Shown one piece after another: positions 1-9,925 of a DNA stretch of 61,287 bases. The notes beneath the pieces are model-generated. The model was not told the DNA's origin. It saw only the letters and a program-made list of their open reading frames with translations, and made no database searches. The position numbers were made by a program, and so were the translations under genes. Every line of letters starts with the position of its first letter. Within the stretch, counting starts at the first letter, position 1. Source of the stretch: Muribaculaceae bacterium (lineage in GTDB: Bacteria; Bacteroidota; Bacteroidia; Bacteroidales; Muribaculaceae); the NCBI GenBank assembly GCA_017436845.1, contig JAFSCJ010000013.1, positions 1 to 61,287 of the forward strand, in the 5' to 3' direction.

Positions 1-1
1 A

Positions 2-3000
2 ATCAATGCCGATGTAACAGTTACAACAAATAGTTCTGCCGCAATACTCAACCGAGGCTTGGAAAATGGTGGAGATATAATTATCAATAATGGTGTAATT
101 AAAGCCACAGGAGGTAATTCCGGTATATGGGCTTATGGTATCGCAGCGCGTGGAAATCTCAATATTAAATCGGGTGAAGTAGTTGCAAAGGGAGGTACTG
201 CCGGTCTTTATGCTGAAGATGGCGCTATAACTATCGCATCACCTCTTATTATAGTCTCTCCTTGGGAGGGACAAATTAGTAACGATGGCCATTATGTAGT
301 TGATGAAAACAATGAGGTTCAGACGAGAGTAGTAATTATGACTCCTCCTATTTCAGGTACTATTACATTGGCATCAACGCCTGTGCCGGGAGAATCGTTG
401 GGCTTCTCGCTTAGTAGTAATGTTGATTTAAGTGATATAAACTGTATATGGCAAATCAGTGAGAATAACGAAACTTGGAAAAATATTGATGGCGCAACCG
501 AAAAAGTATATGTGCCAAAGGAATCAGAATTAGGAAAATATTTACGAGTTCGTGCGGAGGCAATAGGATATTCGGGATATTTATATAGTCCAAGTCGTCA
601 GATCACAAAAAGATTGTGTGCAAATTCACCAGTCGCTCCTACGCTAACAAACATAAACGATAAAGTGCATGTATCAAATGCCAAGACAACACAAGAGTAT
701 ATTATTTTCAACTATTCTAAAGATGTGTCAACGCTCACCGAGAATGATTGGAATAATGCAGTAACACCCGACAGCGAAGTGGGTTTCTTTGAAATGAATA
801 GTTCGGCTAATTCCAACCATACCGTATTTACTCGTGTAAAAGAAACAACATCAGCTTGGGCAAGTGAGAGTGTAGCAGAAAGCAGAATATATATCGGAAC
901 ATCGGTTTATCTGCAAGATATCGAATTGAATATCAGTAAGACAGTCGGTTATTTTCAAAAATTTTACAATGAGTTGAATTGTAAGGTGGGAGATGTTATT
1001 AGATGCGATGCTTCCCCTGTGCCCTCTGACGCTACTAATTGGTATGGCATATCGGGAAGTAATTGGACGGTAGGAAATCGCAATACCGGATCGCCTTATG
1101 GTGAATTCTATGAAGATGAAGAGTGTACAATACCCATCAACTCAACAAGCAACTATGAAACCGTATATCTTAAAACACTTGCAGAAAAGAACTATTTGGA
1201 GGTGCGTATTCAGACATACAATAGTAGCATTGGTTACAAAACGCGAGCTGCGCAATTTAATGTAAGTTATGATGGTACATTCCCTCCTATTGAGTATTTG
1301 TCGGGTTGCAGTCATACAATTGCCGCAGGCGAGAAAATGACTAATTTAGATGTCGCAAGGCGTCCGTTGTCTGCCTCAGTTTACGGTGTTACAACAGAAG
1401 TAACCGGTGAGGGTACGGCTCCAATTGTTCGATTCGATATTTACGAAAAAATGAATATTGATGCTACCAATGCCACACCGGGCGTATATACTTATACTCC
1501 AATACAAAACGGGAATCCCATAACAACAAGTACATTTACAATAACTGTTACTGATGGTAATTATAATGTAGAGTCGGTGATTTTGCGTGACAAATATATT
1601 ACCGCCGATCCCGGTGATCGCATTGAGCTTGTGGTACAACTAATGCCAACGAACTCAAAGGCTGAAATAGAATGGCACACAACCGATGAGAATATAGCTC
1701 CGGTTGTTGATGGTGTTGTTACGATTGCTCCCGATGCACCTATTGGAGCAGAAGTGTATATAACTGCTCTTGCCAATGGGTGTTATGATAACTGCAAAAT
1801 AACGGTTAGTGGTAAAGAATATGACCTCTATGTGGCATCTACACAAGTTACCAGCCGTAATAGTGAAGACATCTTAGGTGACGGCAAGTTTAGTTTCAAT
1901 AATTATAATATATTGACAATTAATGGAGATTACACATTGAATACACCTGTAAAATTGGTGGAAAACAAGGGTATCGACGGACTAATTATAGATGTTGAAG
2001 GTAACTCTACAATTAATCAAGAGGTCAATGTTGAGTCTAATGTATTTGACTTTGCCGCTAATACGGTTATTACCGGAGAAGGTCAATTGACAATAAATGC
2101 CAATGCTATAGGTATAGGTGTAAACAACGGAGCTAATTTGACAATTTTCGATACCAATGTTGCTGTGAATGGAATGTACCCAATGACAGGCAATATAGGT
2201 GGTAACGAATCTCTCTCAATCGTTTCTTCTAATGTAGAGATTTCTGCCAAAGGCTCGGCAGCTGTTGATGACTTCAATGGTGGTATTTCTCTCGTGGATT
2301 GTGTAATAGCAACTCCAATTGGAGGAGAAGTCGTTGATGCTACAATAGAGGACGGCAAAGGAAATTATGCTCGCAATGTTGTTATAGAATCGCAGTTGAT
2401 GTTATACGATGATATTAACAACACTATCACTTTAGAAACTTATGCATCAAGAAATAAGACAACCAATGCACAACTTGTCAATCGCACATTCTATAAGGAT
2501 AATAGTTGGACTACATTGTGTTTGCCGTTTGATGTAAACAATTTAAATGACACACCTCTTGAAGGAGCCACAATTATGGAATTGAATACTGCAAGTCGTA
2601 ATGGATTTGATAGCACAACAGGCATGCTTTATCTTTCATTCAAGACAGTTACTGCGATAGAAGCAGGGAAACCATATATTGTTAAATGGGATAATGGCGA
2701 AAATATTGAGGATCCTGTTTTTGAAAATATAGCAATAACTAATTATGAGCCGATAACTATTGCTTCAGAAACATTTGAGTTAGATGCGATAAATATGGTA
2801 GGTAGCTATGCTCCTGTTTATGCATCTGCCGGAGACAAAAGCATTATGTTCTTGGGAACTGATAAAGCGATATATTACCCTACAGAAGACGCCTATCTAA
2901 ATAGTTTCCATTCATATTTTGAAATTCCTTCATTGAAGGGAATTGAAGATATCGCCGTAAAGAACTATACAATAGATTTTGATGGTGCATTTGTTGGAAT

Positions 3001-3136
3001 AGAAGATATAAAAGTATTAGATAACCTATCTGCAAAAGAAATATTATATGATCTACAAGGGCGTATAGTAAAAAATCCGAGCAAAGGTATCTACATCAAA
3101 ATTTCCAATAATAACGCAACAAAAGAAGTTAAATAA
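2..3136 (+). CDS. Large secreted multi-domain protein, C-terminal part (5' end outside window)
   Basis: The reading frame is open to the left edge, so the start and signal peptide are missing and the TTG at 59 is not a real start. The visible part begins with beta-helix-like repeats rich in Asn and Gly. A bacterial Ig-like (Big2-type) stretch follows at about residues 510-590 of the piece, and then a second repeat-rich region resembling secreted carbohydrate-binding proteins. The last 25-30 residues carry a YDLQGRIV motif and a KGIYIK motif, the pattern of the type IX-like C-terminal sorting tail of Bacteroidales surface proteins. No catalytic motif was recognised. I infer a surface or secreted adhesin or glycan-associated protein; its exact function is unknown. 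Confidence 0.75.
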   Translation: MNADVTVTTNSSAAILNRGLENGGDIIINNGVIKATGGNSGIWAYGIAARGNLNIKSGEVVAKGGTAGLYAEDGAITIASPLIIVSPWEGQISNDGHYVVDENNEVQTRVVIMTPPISGTITLASTPVPGESLGFSLSSNVDLSDINCIWQISENNETWKNIDGATEKVYVPKESELGKYLRVRAEAIGYSGYLYSPSRQITKRLCANSPVAPTLTNINDKVHVSNAKTTQEYIIFNYSKDVSTLTENDWNNAVTPDSEVGFFEMNSSANSNHTVFTRVKETTSAWASESVAESRIYIGTSVYLQDIELNISKTVGYFQKFYNELNCKVGDVIRCDASPVPSDATNWYGISGSNWTVGNRNTGSPYGEFYEDEECTIPINSTSNYETVYLKTLAEKNYLEVRIQTYNSSIGYKTRAAQFNVSYDGTFPPIEYLSGCSHTIAAGEKMTNLDVARRPLSASVYGVTTEVTGEGTAPIVRFDIYEKMNIDATNATPGVYTYTPIQNGNPITTSTFTITVTDGNYNVESVILRDKYITADPGDRIELVVQLMPTNSKAEIEWHTTDENIAPVVDGVVTIAPDAPIGAEVYITALANGCYDNCKITVSGKEYDLYVASTQVTSRNSEDILGDGKFSFNNYNILTINGDYTLNTPVKLVENKGIDGLIIDVEGNSTINQEVNVESNVFDFAANTVITGEGQLTINANAIGIGVNNGANLTIFDTNVAVNGMYPMTGNIGGNESLSIVSSNVEISAKGSAAVDDFNGGISLVDCVIATPIGGEVVDATIEDGKGNYARNVVIESQLMLYDDINNTITLETYASRNKTTNAQLVNRTFYKDNSWTTLCLPFDVNNLNDTPLEGATIMELNTASRNGFDSTTGMLYLSFKTVTAIEAGKPYIVKWDNGENIEDPVFENIAITNYEPITIASETFELDAINMVGSYAPVYASAGDKSIMFLGTDKAIYYPTEDAYLNSFHSYFEIPSLKGIEDIAVKNYTIDFDGAFVGIEDIKVLDNLSAKEILYDLQGRIVKNPSKGIYIKISNNNATKEVK

Positions 3137-3147
3137 TTAACTCCGTA

Positions 3148-3188
3148 TTAACAATAAAGTCTCTGTATTACAGAGACTTTATTGTTAA
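3148..3188. terminator. Bidirectional terminator between convergent genes
   Basis: A perfect 18-bp inverted repeat (TTAACAATAAAGTCTCTG and its complement) surrounds the 5-nt loop TATTA, with A/T tracts on both flanks. It lies in the 60-bp gap between two converging genes and can serve both. Confidence 0.85.
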
Positions 3189-3196
3189 TATTGATT

Positions 3197-4840
3197 TCAC
3201 TTAGAGGACTTATAGGTGGCGTAGTATTCGTCGAGGATGGTGCGAATGGCAGTGCCTATCTTCAGATAGGACTTACGATCAAGGTTGGCAAGCGAGATGC
3301 GCACTGACCAATCGGGTCCGGCAAATCCGTCTCCATTTAATAATACTACTGCAGTTTCATTGGCAAGTCGCATCACAAAGTCAAGCGGTTCATAATTTGT
3401 TTCAAGATATTTAGCAAAATCATCACCATAGAATTTGCGCGCCCACACCATCATATCTATTTCAGAATAGTACCCTGCACGCAACGCATCGGGCAATAGT
3501 GTAAAACCTGTTGTTTTCCACAACGCTTCAAGACGATTTTGAATAATCGAGTGCATACGTTTTTTATACACATTATCTTTATCTAACAATGCATAAGCTG
3601 CAAACAAAGCCATCTGCATCTGCTGTGGTGTTGACAAACCGGCTGTGTGATTTAAACCCACAAGACGGCTATCAGCGACCATGCGATCAATAAACTTTAT
3701 CTTGTCAGGCTGCAATGACAATGAGCTATAACGACGATAAAGAGTTTTCTTGTCTCCATCAGGCAATGAGTCAATGAGCGAGTCAAATATATTCAATCTA
3801 TTAACGGCTATAACTGCAAGACGCCAGCCAGTAGCTCCGAAATATTTTGAAAATGAATAGACACACATTGTATTATGTGGCAATTCATACATCAATGAGC
3901 GGAAATGAGGGACAAATGTGCCATAAACATCATCGGTTACAATCATCAAATCGGGGTTATCATTCTTAACAATATCTATTATCAAGTCAAGAGTGTGGCG
4001 AGACAATGTATATGAAGGCGGATTGCTCGGATTTACCAAGCATAACAGTTTGATTTTCTTATCTCGCAACTTGTTAATCTCCTCATCGGGGTACTGCCAT
4101 GTGTGATAGCCATCTTGTTCAACTTTATTGGCACTAATCATTGTTACATCAAAGCCAAAGCGGTCAAGCTGTGGTATTTCGATATAAGGGGTGAATATCG
4201 GAGCCATTAATGCTATTGAATCGCCCTTGCGGAGCAAAAAGTTTTCTTGCAAAGAATCAAATGCATAGCACATCCCAGCTGTTCCTCCCTCAACTGCAAA
4301 CAAGTCATATTGCCCGTCGCAATTAATATCACCACCCATTTCTTGAGCAAGATAGTCTTGCACAAGGATTTCGGTGTGTTTCAAAATGCGATCGGGTGTG
4401 GGATATTGATCGCCAATAACAGCTTCAGCCCATTCATGCGCTATCGCATCGGCATCAGCACCTTTTTTCTTGGTAAGGTATTCAAACGCACCTTCCAATA
4501 GTGTTGCAGCTTCATCCCCTTTGTGCTCAAGCAAAAACTGTTTAAGACGATGAGCGCTTCCACTTTGTGATGGTATTCCGGCAATACCATCTCCCACATC
4601 TTTCACCCGACGGCATTCTGAAAGAGCCCATTTGCCCAATAGGAAGAAAGCTTCACGTGGCACCGTAGCAATCCAATTGGGGTTACCTCGACCTGCATTA
4701 AGAAATGTAGCTGTCGATTTTCGAGCGTCCTCTTGAGCCATTTCAATGAGCTTATTTTTAATTTCAAATGGGCTCATTTTCTCTAATTCTTTTTCGAAGT
4801 CTCGACATACGAGACTATCATTTGTGTGTTGTTTGTCCAT
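3197..4840 (-). CDS. aspD: Aspartate 4-decarboxylase (PLP-dependent)
   Basis: Converts L-aspartate to L-alanine and CO2 using pyridoxal phosphate. The 547-residue length matches the AspD family, whose members are large fold-type I aminotransferase relatives that also have aspartate aminotransferase activity. The PLP lysine is K332 in the motif SFSKYFGATGWR. Other aminotransferase signatures are NPSNPPS near 270-276 and TDDVYGTF near 302-309. The gene lies 37 bp downstream of the aspartate:alanine antiporter gene on the same strand. That pairing is the known decarboxylation/antiport cycle, which consumes a cytoplasmic proton and builds proton-motive force. No signal peptide is seen, so the enzyme is cytosolic. 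Confidence 0.93.
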   Translation of the reverse strand: MDKQHTNDSLVCRDFEKELEKMSPFEIKNKLIEMAQEDARKSTATFLNAGRGNPNWIATVPREAFFLLGKWALSECRRVKDVGDGIAGIPSQSGSAHRLKQFLLEHKGDEAATLLEGAFEYLTKKKGADADAIAHEWAEAVIGDQYPTPDRILKHTEILVQDYLAQEMGGDINCDGQYDLFAVEGGTAGMCYAFDSLQENFLLRKGDSIALMAPIFTPYIEIPQLDRFGFDVTMISANKVEQDGYHTWQYPDEEINKLRDKKIKLLCLVNPSNPPSYTLSRHTLDLIIDIVKNDNPDLMIVTDDVYGTFVPHFRSLMYELPHNTMCVYSFSKYFGATGWRLAVIAVNRLNIFDSLIDSLPDGDKKTLYRRYSSLSLQPDKIKFIDRMVADSRLVGLNHTAGLSTPQQMQMALFAAYALLDKDNVYKKRMHSIIQNRLEALWKTTGFTLLPDALRAGYYSEIDMMVWARKFYGDDFAKYLETNYEPLDFVMRLANETAVVLLNGDGFAGPDWSVRISLANLDRKSYLKIGTAIRTILDEYYATYKSSK

Positions 4841-4877
4841 AATATTAACTAATTATACCTTAATTATACATCTATTT

Positions 4878-6578
4878 TTAAGCCATCAGCAAGACGATAG
4901 CGACACCCCATAGGATTAATAATGTGTTACCCACAGCATAAGTTACCGTATAACCCATTGCAGGGATAGAACTTTGCAACGAATCTTGAATTGCGCCCAA
5001 CGCTGCTGTTGTTGTGCGTCCACCGGCACAGCATCCGAGATTTATAGCAGGATGGAACTTGAATAATTTCGCACCCATCCACAATCCTACAAACAATGGG
5101 ATAGAGGTTGCCAATATACCGGCAATGAATAACATGAACCCAACATCTTTTATTCCACTAATAAATGTAGGACCGGCTGAGATACCTATTACAGCGATAA
5201 ACATGTTTAACCCCAAGTTGTTCAATATCCACAATGAAGGTTCGGGAATACGTCCAAATGTAGGATGTTTAGAACGTAACCATCCAAATACGAGTCCGGC
5301 AATCAACGCACCACCACTTGTACTGAGACTGATGGGGACTCCGCCCAAGTGTAATGTCAACGCTCCTATCAATCCCCCTATGACAATACCTAATCCTACG
5401 AATATCAGGTCAGTTTGGTTTGTAGGACGATCAACATAACCAAGTTGTGGAGCAGCCACATTCACCTCTCTTGCAAGTCCATTTATTGTCAAAGTATCAC
5501 CTGCATGCAATTCTGTTTGTGCCAACACAGGTATATTTACACCTCCTCTCTTTATGTTATTTATCATGATGCCATACATAAATGGTTTTGCCCGCAATTG
5601 GTCAATGGTCAATCCATCGATAGTTTTCTTTGTCAACATCACTTGCAACTCTTCAACAGGGAATGAAAGCAATTCATTGTCAGCGACTTCCTGGCCTATC
5701 CAACTTTCATCTTGAATGATAAACTCACGACGACCGCTCAATACAATTTCATCCCCCTTGTTTATTACCAAATCAGGTGTTACATCAACAATTTTATTAT
5801 CAATTCTTACTCGTTCAACAAAGACACGTCTTTTTAATGATTTGATATATTCTTCTATATCCTTAACGGTTTTCCCTCCATCAAAGAATGATGATGTAGC
5901 TTTGTAGGCACGGAATACGACAGGACGGCTCGCATCAATATAAGCAGGATCAGAATTTAAACTGCTTTGATTTAATTGTTGAGCCAATTGTGCCGTTTGT
6001 GCTTTCACCTTATTAAGACCGCCAAGCAATCGAGGCCCGATGTTTCCCAAAATATAAGCCGAGCCAATGGTTCCGAAGATATAGGTTACGGCATAGCACA
6101 CAGGAATCATGTCAATCCATGCTTTTTTATCAGCAGAGGAAGCATTTAAGGTCTGTATCGTATCTCCACCTACACCTATTACAGCCGAGATTGTTTGTGC
6201 GCCCGACAATAATCCTGCTGCTTCTCCCGGAGAATAGTCAAATGCCGCAGCAATGCCCCACGTTACAAGCAGACACACAACACATAATGCAACAGCAAAT
6301 CCCACTTGTTTCAATCCACTACCACGCAATGAACGGAAAAATTGCGGTCCCACGCTATATCCTATCGCAAATAAAAACAATAGGAAAAACACCGATTTAA
6401 GCGGTCCGGAAATTGGAATGTGCATTTGGCCGACAAGCACTCCCACCAATAAGACCGACGTGACGGTACCCAACGTAAATGTTTTGTACTTCAGTTTCCC
6501 TACCCAGAAACCAATCCCGATAGTCAAGAAAATCGCCAATGAGGGATATTCTCGAAATGTTTCAACTATCCAATTCAT
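4878..6578 (-). CDS. aspT: Aspartate:alanine antiporter
   Basis: An inner-membrane exchanger that imports aspartate and exports alanine. The 566 residues form two membrane halves of the AspT/YidE/YbjL duplication fold, joined by a cytosolic part (about residues 200-380) that looks like two TrkA-C (RCK_C) domains. The C-terminal half contains a Gly-rich segment with [14 protein letters not shown], typical of the family. It is the first gene of a two-gene unit with the decarboxylase downstream. Alanine made by the decarboxylase leaves through this carrier, giving acid tolerance and indirect proton pumping. The MNWIVETF start fits other family N termini. Confidence 0.93.
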   Translation of the reverse strand: MNWIVETFREYPSLAIFLTIGIGFWVGKLKYKTFTLGTVTSVLLVGVLVGQMHIPISGPLKSVFFLLFLFAIGYSVGPQFFRSLRGSGLKQVGFAVALCVVCLLVTWGIAAAFDYSPGEAAGLLSGAQTISAVIGVGGDTIQTLNASSADKKAWIDMIPVCYAVTYIFGTIGSAYILGNIGPRLLGGLNKVKAQTAQLAQQLNQSSLNSDPAYIDASRPVVFRAYKATSSFFDGGKTVKDIEEYIKSLKRRVFVERVRIDNKIVDVTPDLVINKGDEIVLSGRREFIIQDESWIGQEVADNELLSFPVEELQVMLTKKTIDGLTIDQLRAKPFMYGIMINNIKRGGVNIPVLAQTELHAGDTLTINGLAREVNVAAPQLGYVDRPTNQTDLIFVGLGIVIGGLIGALTLHLGGVPISLSTSGGALIAGLVFGWLRSKHPTFGRIPEPSLWILNNLGLNMFIAVIGISAGPTFISGIKDVGFMLFIAGILATSIPLFVGLWMGAKLFKFHPAINLGCCAGGRTTTAALGAIQDSLQSSIPAMGYTVTYAVGNTLLILWGVAIVLLMA

Positions 6579-6758
6579 AATAACACAATTTAAACTTGAA
6601 TTTATACTATTCCCAAAACACCTGTATTTACGTTATGGTTTTTATATTATCATATTTTTAGTGCTTTATTAACATTAATAACATTATCGTTTTTAAATAT
6701 TTTGATTAAAAGCAGTTATTTAGCCGTCGTATTTCTTAATTATTTCAAAAAAATGAAG

Positions 6759-6766
6759 TAACTTTG
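6759..6766 (+). promoter_or_regulatory. Bacteroidetes-type -7 element of the DASS transporter gene
   Basis: TAACTTTG matches TAnnTTTG and would start transcription near 6773, leaving a leader of about 90 nt. A good TTTG -33 box is not evident. The rest of the 285-bp gap (6579-6863) is AT-rich and I see no other element in it. No clear minus-strand promoter for aspT was found. Confidence 0.5.
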
Positions 6767-6863
6767 CACCCGTTTTTGCGGCATGGTACAATTTATAGGT
6801 TTGAGGATAGATGTCGCTGTAACTTTTTCGAGACGAAAATATTAATTTATAATAATTCATATT

Positions 6864-8384
6864 ATGTTTAAAAGTTTTCATGGCTCTCAGAAAATGTTGG
6901 ATCTGCAACGTCAGAAACTCCAACGTCTCATGTCTAAAGAGTTATTAGCTCCACGCCTTATTAAAATTCTCATTGCATCTATTACAATGATTGTTTTATG
7001 GGCAATGCCAACATCTGCATTTGGCATTGAAGGACTAACCTTTGTAGAACAACGCGTAATTGCAATCTTTGCATTTGCAACATTGATGTGGGTATTCAAT
7101 GCTATTCCTGCTTGGACAACATCTACATTTGTCGTTGTGTTATTGCTATTTACTACATCTGATAGCAGTTTGTGGTTTTTCCGCGAAGGAATTCCGGTTG
7201 AGGAATTAGGCAAACTCACAAGCTACGAATCATTGATGGCTTGTTTTGCCGACCCCATTATCATGCTCTTCATTGGTGGATTTATCATCGCTATTGCAGC
7301 AACTAAAACAGGATTAGATGTTAAACTCGCAAAAGTTATGCTCAAGCCTTTCGGCACACAATCAAAATATGTGCTACTTGGCTTCATCACAGTAACTGCC
7401 GTATTCTCAATGTTCTTGAGTAATACTGCTACTGCAGCTATGATGTTGACATTCCTTGCTCCTGTATTGAAAGCTCTTCCTGCTGATGGTAAAGGAAAAA
7501 TAGGCTTAGCTCTTGCAATTCCGGTAGCTGCAAACATCGGTGGTATGGGAACACCTATCGGTACACCCCCCAATGCTATCGCACTTAAATATTTGAACGA
7601 CCCTGAAGGAATGAACATGAACATTGGTTTCGGTGAATGGATGGCTTTCATGATTCCTTTCACATTGGTATTGGTGTTCATCTCTTGGGTAGTACTATTA
7701 AAATTATTCCCCTTCAAACAAAAGACTATCGAACTCAAGATTGAAGGTGAAGCAAAAAAAGACTGGCGTTCAATTACAGTTTATATCATCTTCGCAATCA
7801 CAGTACTTCTTTGGGTACTTGACAAATACACAGGTGTTAACTCTAACGTAGTTGCGATGCTTCCTGTCGGAGTATTCTGTATCATCGGGGTTATCACTCG
7901 TCGCGACCTTGAAGAAATCAGCTGGGGGGTACTTTGGATGGTAGCCGGAGGTTTTGCTCTTGGTGTTGCTCTAAACCAAACAGGTCTTGCTACTCACCTA
8001 ATCTCAGCTATTCCATTTGAATCATGGCCTGCAGTTATAGTTATTATCGGTTCCGGTCTCATCTGCTACGCAATGGCTAACTTTATCTCACACACTGCAA
8101 CAGCCAACCTTTTGGTGCCGATCTTAGCTGTTGCCGGTTCAAGTATGGCTGGCGCATTAGCTCCTCTTGGCGGTGTCTCAACATTGTTAATAGGTGTAGC
8201 TATCGCCTCTTCTGTGGGTATGATATTACCTATCAGTACTCCACCTAACGCAATGGCTCATGCGACAGGTCTTATTGAACAAAAAAACATGGTAAAAGTA
8301 GGTATCATAATGGGTATCATAAGCCTTGTATTAGGTTACACCATGCTTATTTTCCTCGGATCTAACGGATTTATCGGAGGATAA
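6864..8384 (+). CDS. DASS/SLC13-family dicarboxylate:sodium symporter or exchanger
   Basis: An inner-membrane transporter of C4-dicarboxylates such as succinate, malate and fumarate. The 506 residues contain both halves of the divalent-anion:Na+ symporter inverted repeat. Each half has its substrate motif: SNTATA at 186-191 with TPIGTPPNA at 230-238 in the first, and SHTATANLL with ISTPPNAMAHA in the second (about residues 410 and 457). These SNT/SHT plus TPPN motifs bind sodium and carboxylate in the family. ATG 6864 gives a 25-residue charged N-terminal extension, so M23 is a possible alternative start. The gene is divergent from aspT-aspD and upstream of a DcaP-like porin, which suggests a dicarboxylate uptake or succinate export module. 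Confidence 0.88.
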   Translation: MFKSFHGSQKMLDLQRQKLQRLMSKELLAPRLIKILIASITMIVLWAMPTSAFGIEGLTFVEQRVIAIFAFATLMWVFNAIPAWTTSTFVVVLLLFTTSDSSLWFFREGIPVEELGKLTSYESLMACFADPIIMLFIGGFIIAIAATKTGLDVKLAKVMLKPFGTQSKYVLLGFITVTAVFSMFLSNTATAAMMLTFLAPVLKALPADGKGKIGLALAIPVAANIGGMGTPIGTPPNAIALKYLNDPEGMNMNIGFGEWMAFMIPFTLVLVFISWVVLLKLFPFKQKTIELKIEGEAKKDWRSITVYIIFAITVLLWVLDKYTGVNSNVVAMLPVGVFCIIGVITRRDLEEISWGVLWMVAGGFALGVALNQTGLATHLISAIPFESWPAVIVIIGSGLICYAMANFISHTATANLLVPILAVAGSSMAGALAPLGGVSTLLIGVAIASSVGMILPISTPPNAMAHATGLIEQKNMVKVGIIMGIISLVLGYTMLIFLGSNGFIGG

Positions 8385-8400
8385 TTCTCAATTAATAACA

Positions 8401-8438
8401 CAAAAGAAGCTGTTGTCTCACAATAACAGCTTCTTTTG
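8401..8438 (+). terminator. Intrinsic terminator or attenuator between transporter and porin
   Basis: Arms CAAAAGAAGCTGTT and AACAGCTTCTTTTG form a 14-bp stem 16 nt after the transporter stop. The downstream U-run is only partial (TTTTGATTT), so read-through into the porin gene is possible. Confidence 0.65.
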
Positions 8439-8455
8439 ATTTATATAACATAATT

Positions 8456-9685
8456 ATGAAAAAAATATCTGTTCTTTTACTTTTAGCTTCTGTTGCAACA
8501 AGCGCGTTTGCACAGATTAAAGATTTTGATTTCAAGATATACGGTCAAGTGCGTGGTGATTTGTTCTACAACAGTCGCGCAAATGAAGAGAGCGTTGATG
8601 GACTGTTTTATAGCTACCCCAAAGACCATAATTATGACGCTACCGGCAATGATTTGAACGATACCGATAATAGTAACATGTATCTCTTATACACTCGTCT
8701 CGGCATTGATTTAAAGGGTCCTAAAATTGGCAATGCAAATACTACTGCAAAAATCGAATTTGACTTCCGTGGCTCAGGCTCAACATTATCGGTAGTGCGC
8801 TTGCGTCATGCCTATTTCAACTTAAATTGGGGTAAATCATCAGTTCTTGTGGGACAAACCTGGAATCCTCTTTATGGCGATGTTGCTCCTCAGATCTTAA
8901 ACCTCAACATGGGCTCGCCATTCCAACCATTCGGTCGTGCGCCACAAGTGAGATACCGCTATAATGCCAATGAGTTGCAATTAACAGCTGCTACAGTATG
9001 GCAATCACAATACTTGTCAAATGGTCCTGACGGGAAAAGCAACAAATACATCAAGAACAGTTGCATTCCTGAATTCTACTTTGGTGCCGATTACAAAACG
9101 AGTAATTTTATCATCGGTGCCGGTGTCGATGTCCTATCGCTTGTTCCTCGCACTCAATCAACCATTACTAATGAAGATGGCACAACATCGACCTACAAAG
9201 TTGATGAACGCATCACTACCATTTCGGGCGAAGTGCACATGAAATACACATCTCCACTATGGTACATCGCAGCAAAGAGTGTATTAGGCTCCAATCTCAC
9301 TCAAACATCTATGCTTGGCGGATATGGAGTGAAATCAGTTGATGCAGTTACAGGCGAACAAAAATACAGCCCTAATCGCAACTCTTCTTCATGGGTAAAT
9401 GTCGTGTATGGTAAGAAATGGAAAGGCGGCGTGTTCTTTGGCTACATGAAAAATCTTGGCACAGATGATGCTGTCAGCAAAATGTATGGAACAGGAACAA
9501 ACGTTGACCAGCTAATCAGTGGCTCTGCCGAAATCACCTACAATATTCCTCATTGGAAAATCGGTGTTGAATACAACTACACATCGGCTTACTATGGCGA
9601 TTTAAACAACTCTAACGGCAAAATCATCAACACCCACTCAGTTGGAAACAACCGCATCGTAGCCAGCGTCCTCTACACCTTCTAA
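8456..9685 (+). CDS. DcaP-like outer-membrane porin
   Basis: A 409-residue protein with a signal peptide ending in SAFA|Q. It is rich in alternating aromatic/polar beta strands and ends in the outer-membrane signature VLYTF with terminal Phe. The segment RLRHAYFNLNWGKSSVLVGQTW (given in two parts: RLRHAYFNLNW then GKSSVLVGQTW, about residues 122-143) is characteristic of DcaP-type trimeric porins, some of which pass dicarboxylates. It sits directly after a dicarboxylate transporter and beside the aspartate module. I infer that it admits or releases dicarboxylic acids across the outer membrane. Substrate specificity cannot be read from the sequence. Confidence 0.75.
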   Translation: MKKISVLLLLASVATSAFAQIKDFDFKIYGQVRGDLFYNSRANEESVDGLFYSYPKDHNYDATGNDLNDTDNSNMYLLYTRLGIDLKGPKIGNANTTAKIEFDFRGSGSTLSVVRLRHAYFNLNWGKSSVLVGQTWNPLYGDVAPQILNLNMGSPFQPFGRAPQVRYRYNANELQLTAATVWQSQYLSNGPDGKSNKYIKNSCIPEFYFGADYKTSNFIIGAGVDVLSLVPRTQSTITNEDGTTSTYKVDERITTISGEVHMKYTSPLWYIAAKSVLGSNLTQTSMLGGYGVKSVDAVTGEQKYSPNRNSSSWVNVVYGKKWKGGVFFGYMKNLGTDDAVSKMYGTGTNVDQLISGSAEITYNIPHWKIGVEYNYTSAYYGDLNNSNGKIINTHSVGNNRIVASVLYTF

Positions 9686-9726
9686 TACAAATCACATTTC
9701 TATCATTTACTTAATAATGGATATGA

Positions 9727-9756
9727 GCGAGAGATTCTTCAGTCTCTCGCTTTTTT
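9727..9756 (+). terminator. Intrinsic terminator after the porin gene
   Basis: GCGAGAGA (9727-9734) pairs with TCTCTCGC (9743-9750) and is followed by TTTTTT. It separates the porin from the next operon. Confidence 0.85.
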
Positions 9757-9802
9757 ATACAAAAACGTCAATAACGATAGATATGTTAAATCTTGTTAAA
9801 TA

Positions 9803-9833
9803 TTTGGGGGGGGTAATTTGTGCATTACATTTG
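9803..9833 (+). promoter_or_regulatory. Promoter of the caspase operon with an 8-G tract in the spacer
   Basis: TTTG (9803-9806), exactly 19 bp, then TACATTTG (9826-9833) gives an ideal Bacteroidetes -33/-7 promoter. Transcription should start near 9840, giving a leader of about 85 nt. The last base of the -33 box is the first G of a run of eight (9806-9813). A length change in that run would alter the spacing between the two boxes. Confidence 0.75.
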
Positions 9834-9925
9834 TAAACATTAAAAATATTAACTAAAAACTTTACACCAAGAAGACTGATAGAGATAAAAAATAAAATTA
9901 CCTTCCCGTTACCAATATTCAGATT

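Noticed and set aside
5014..5439. 141-codon plus-strand frame inside aspT
   Set aside because: Antisense shadow with no signal or family motif.
7223..7738. 171-codon minus-strand frame inside the DASS transporter gene
   Set aside because: Mirror of membrane-helix codons; no start context or conserved motif.
9795..9853. Possible inverted repeats flanking the caspase-operon promoter (GTTAAATATTTG / AAAAATATTAAC)
   Set aside because: The match is imperfect and AT-rich, too weak to claim an invertible promoter; the G tract is the better candidate for variation.
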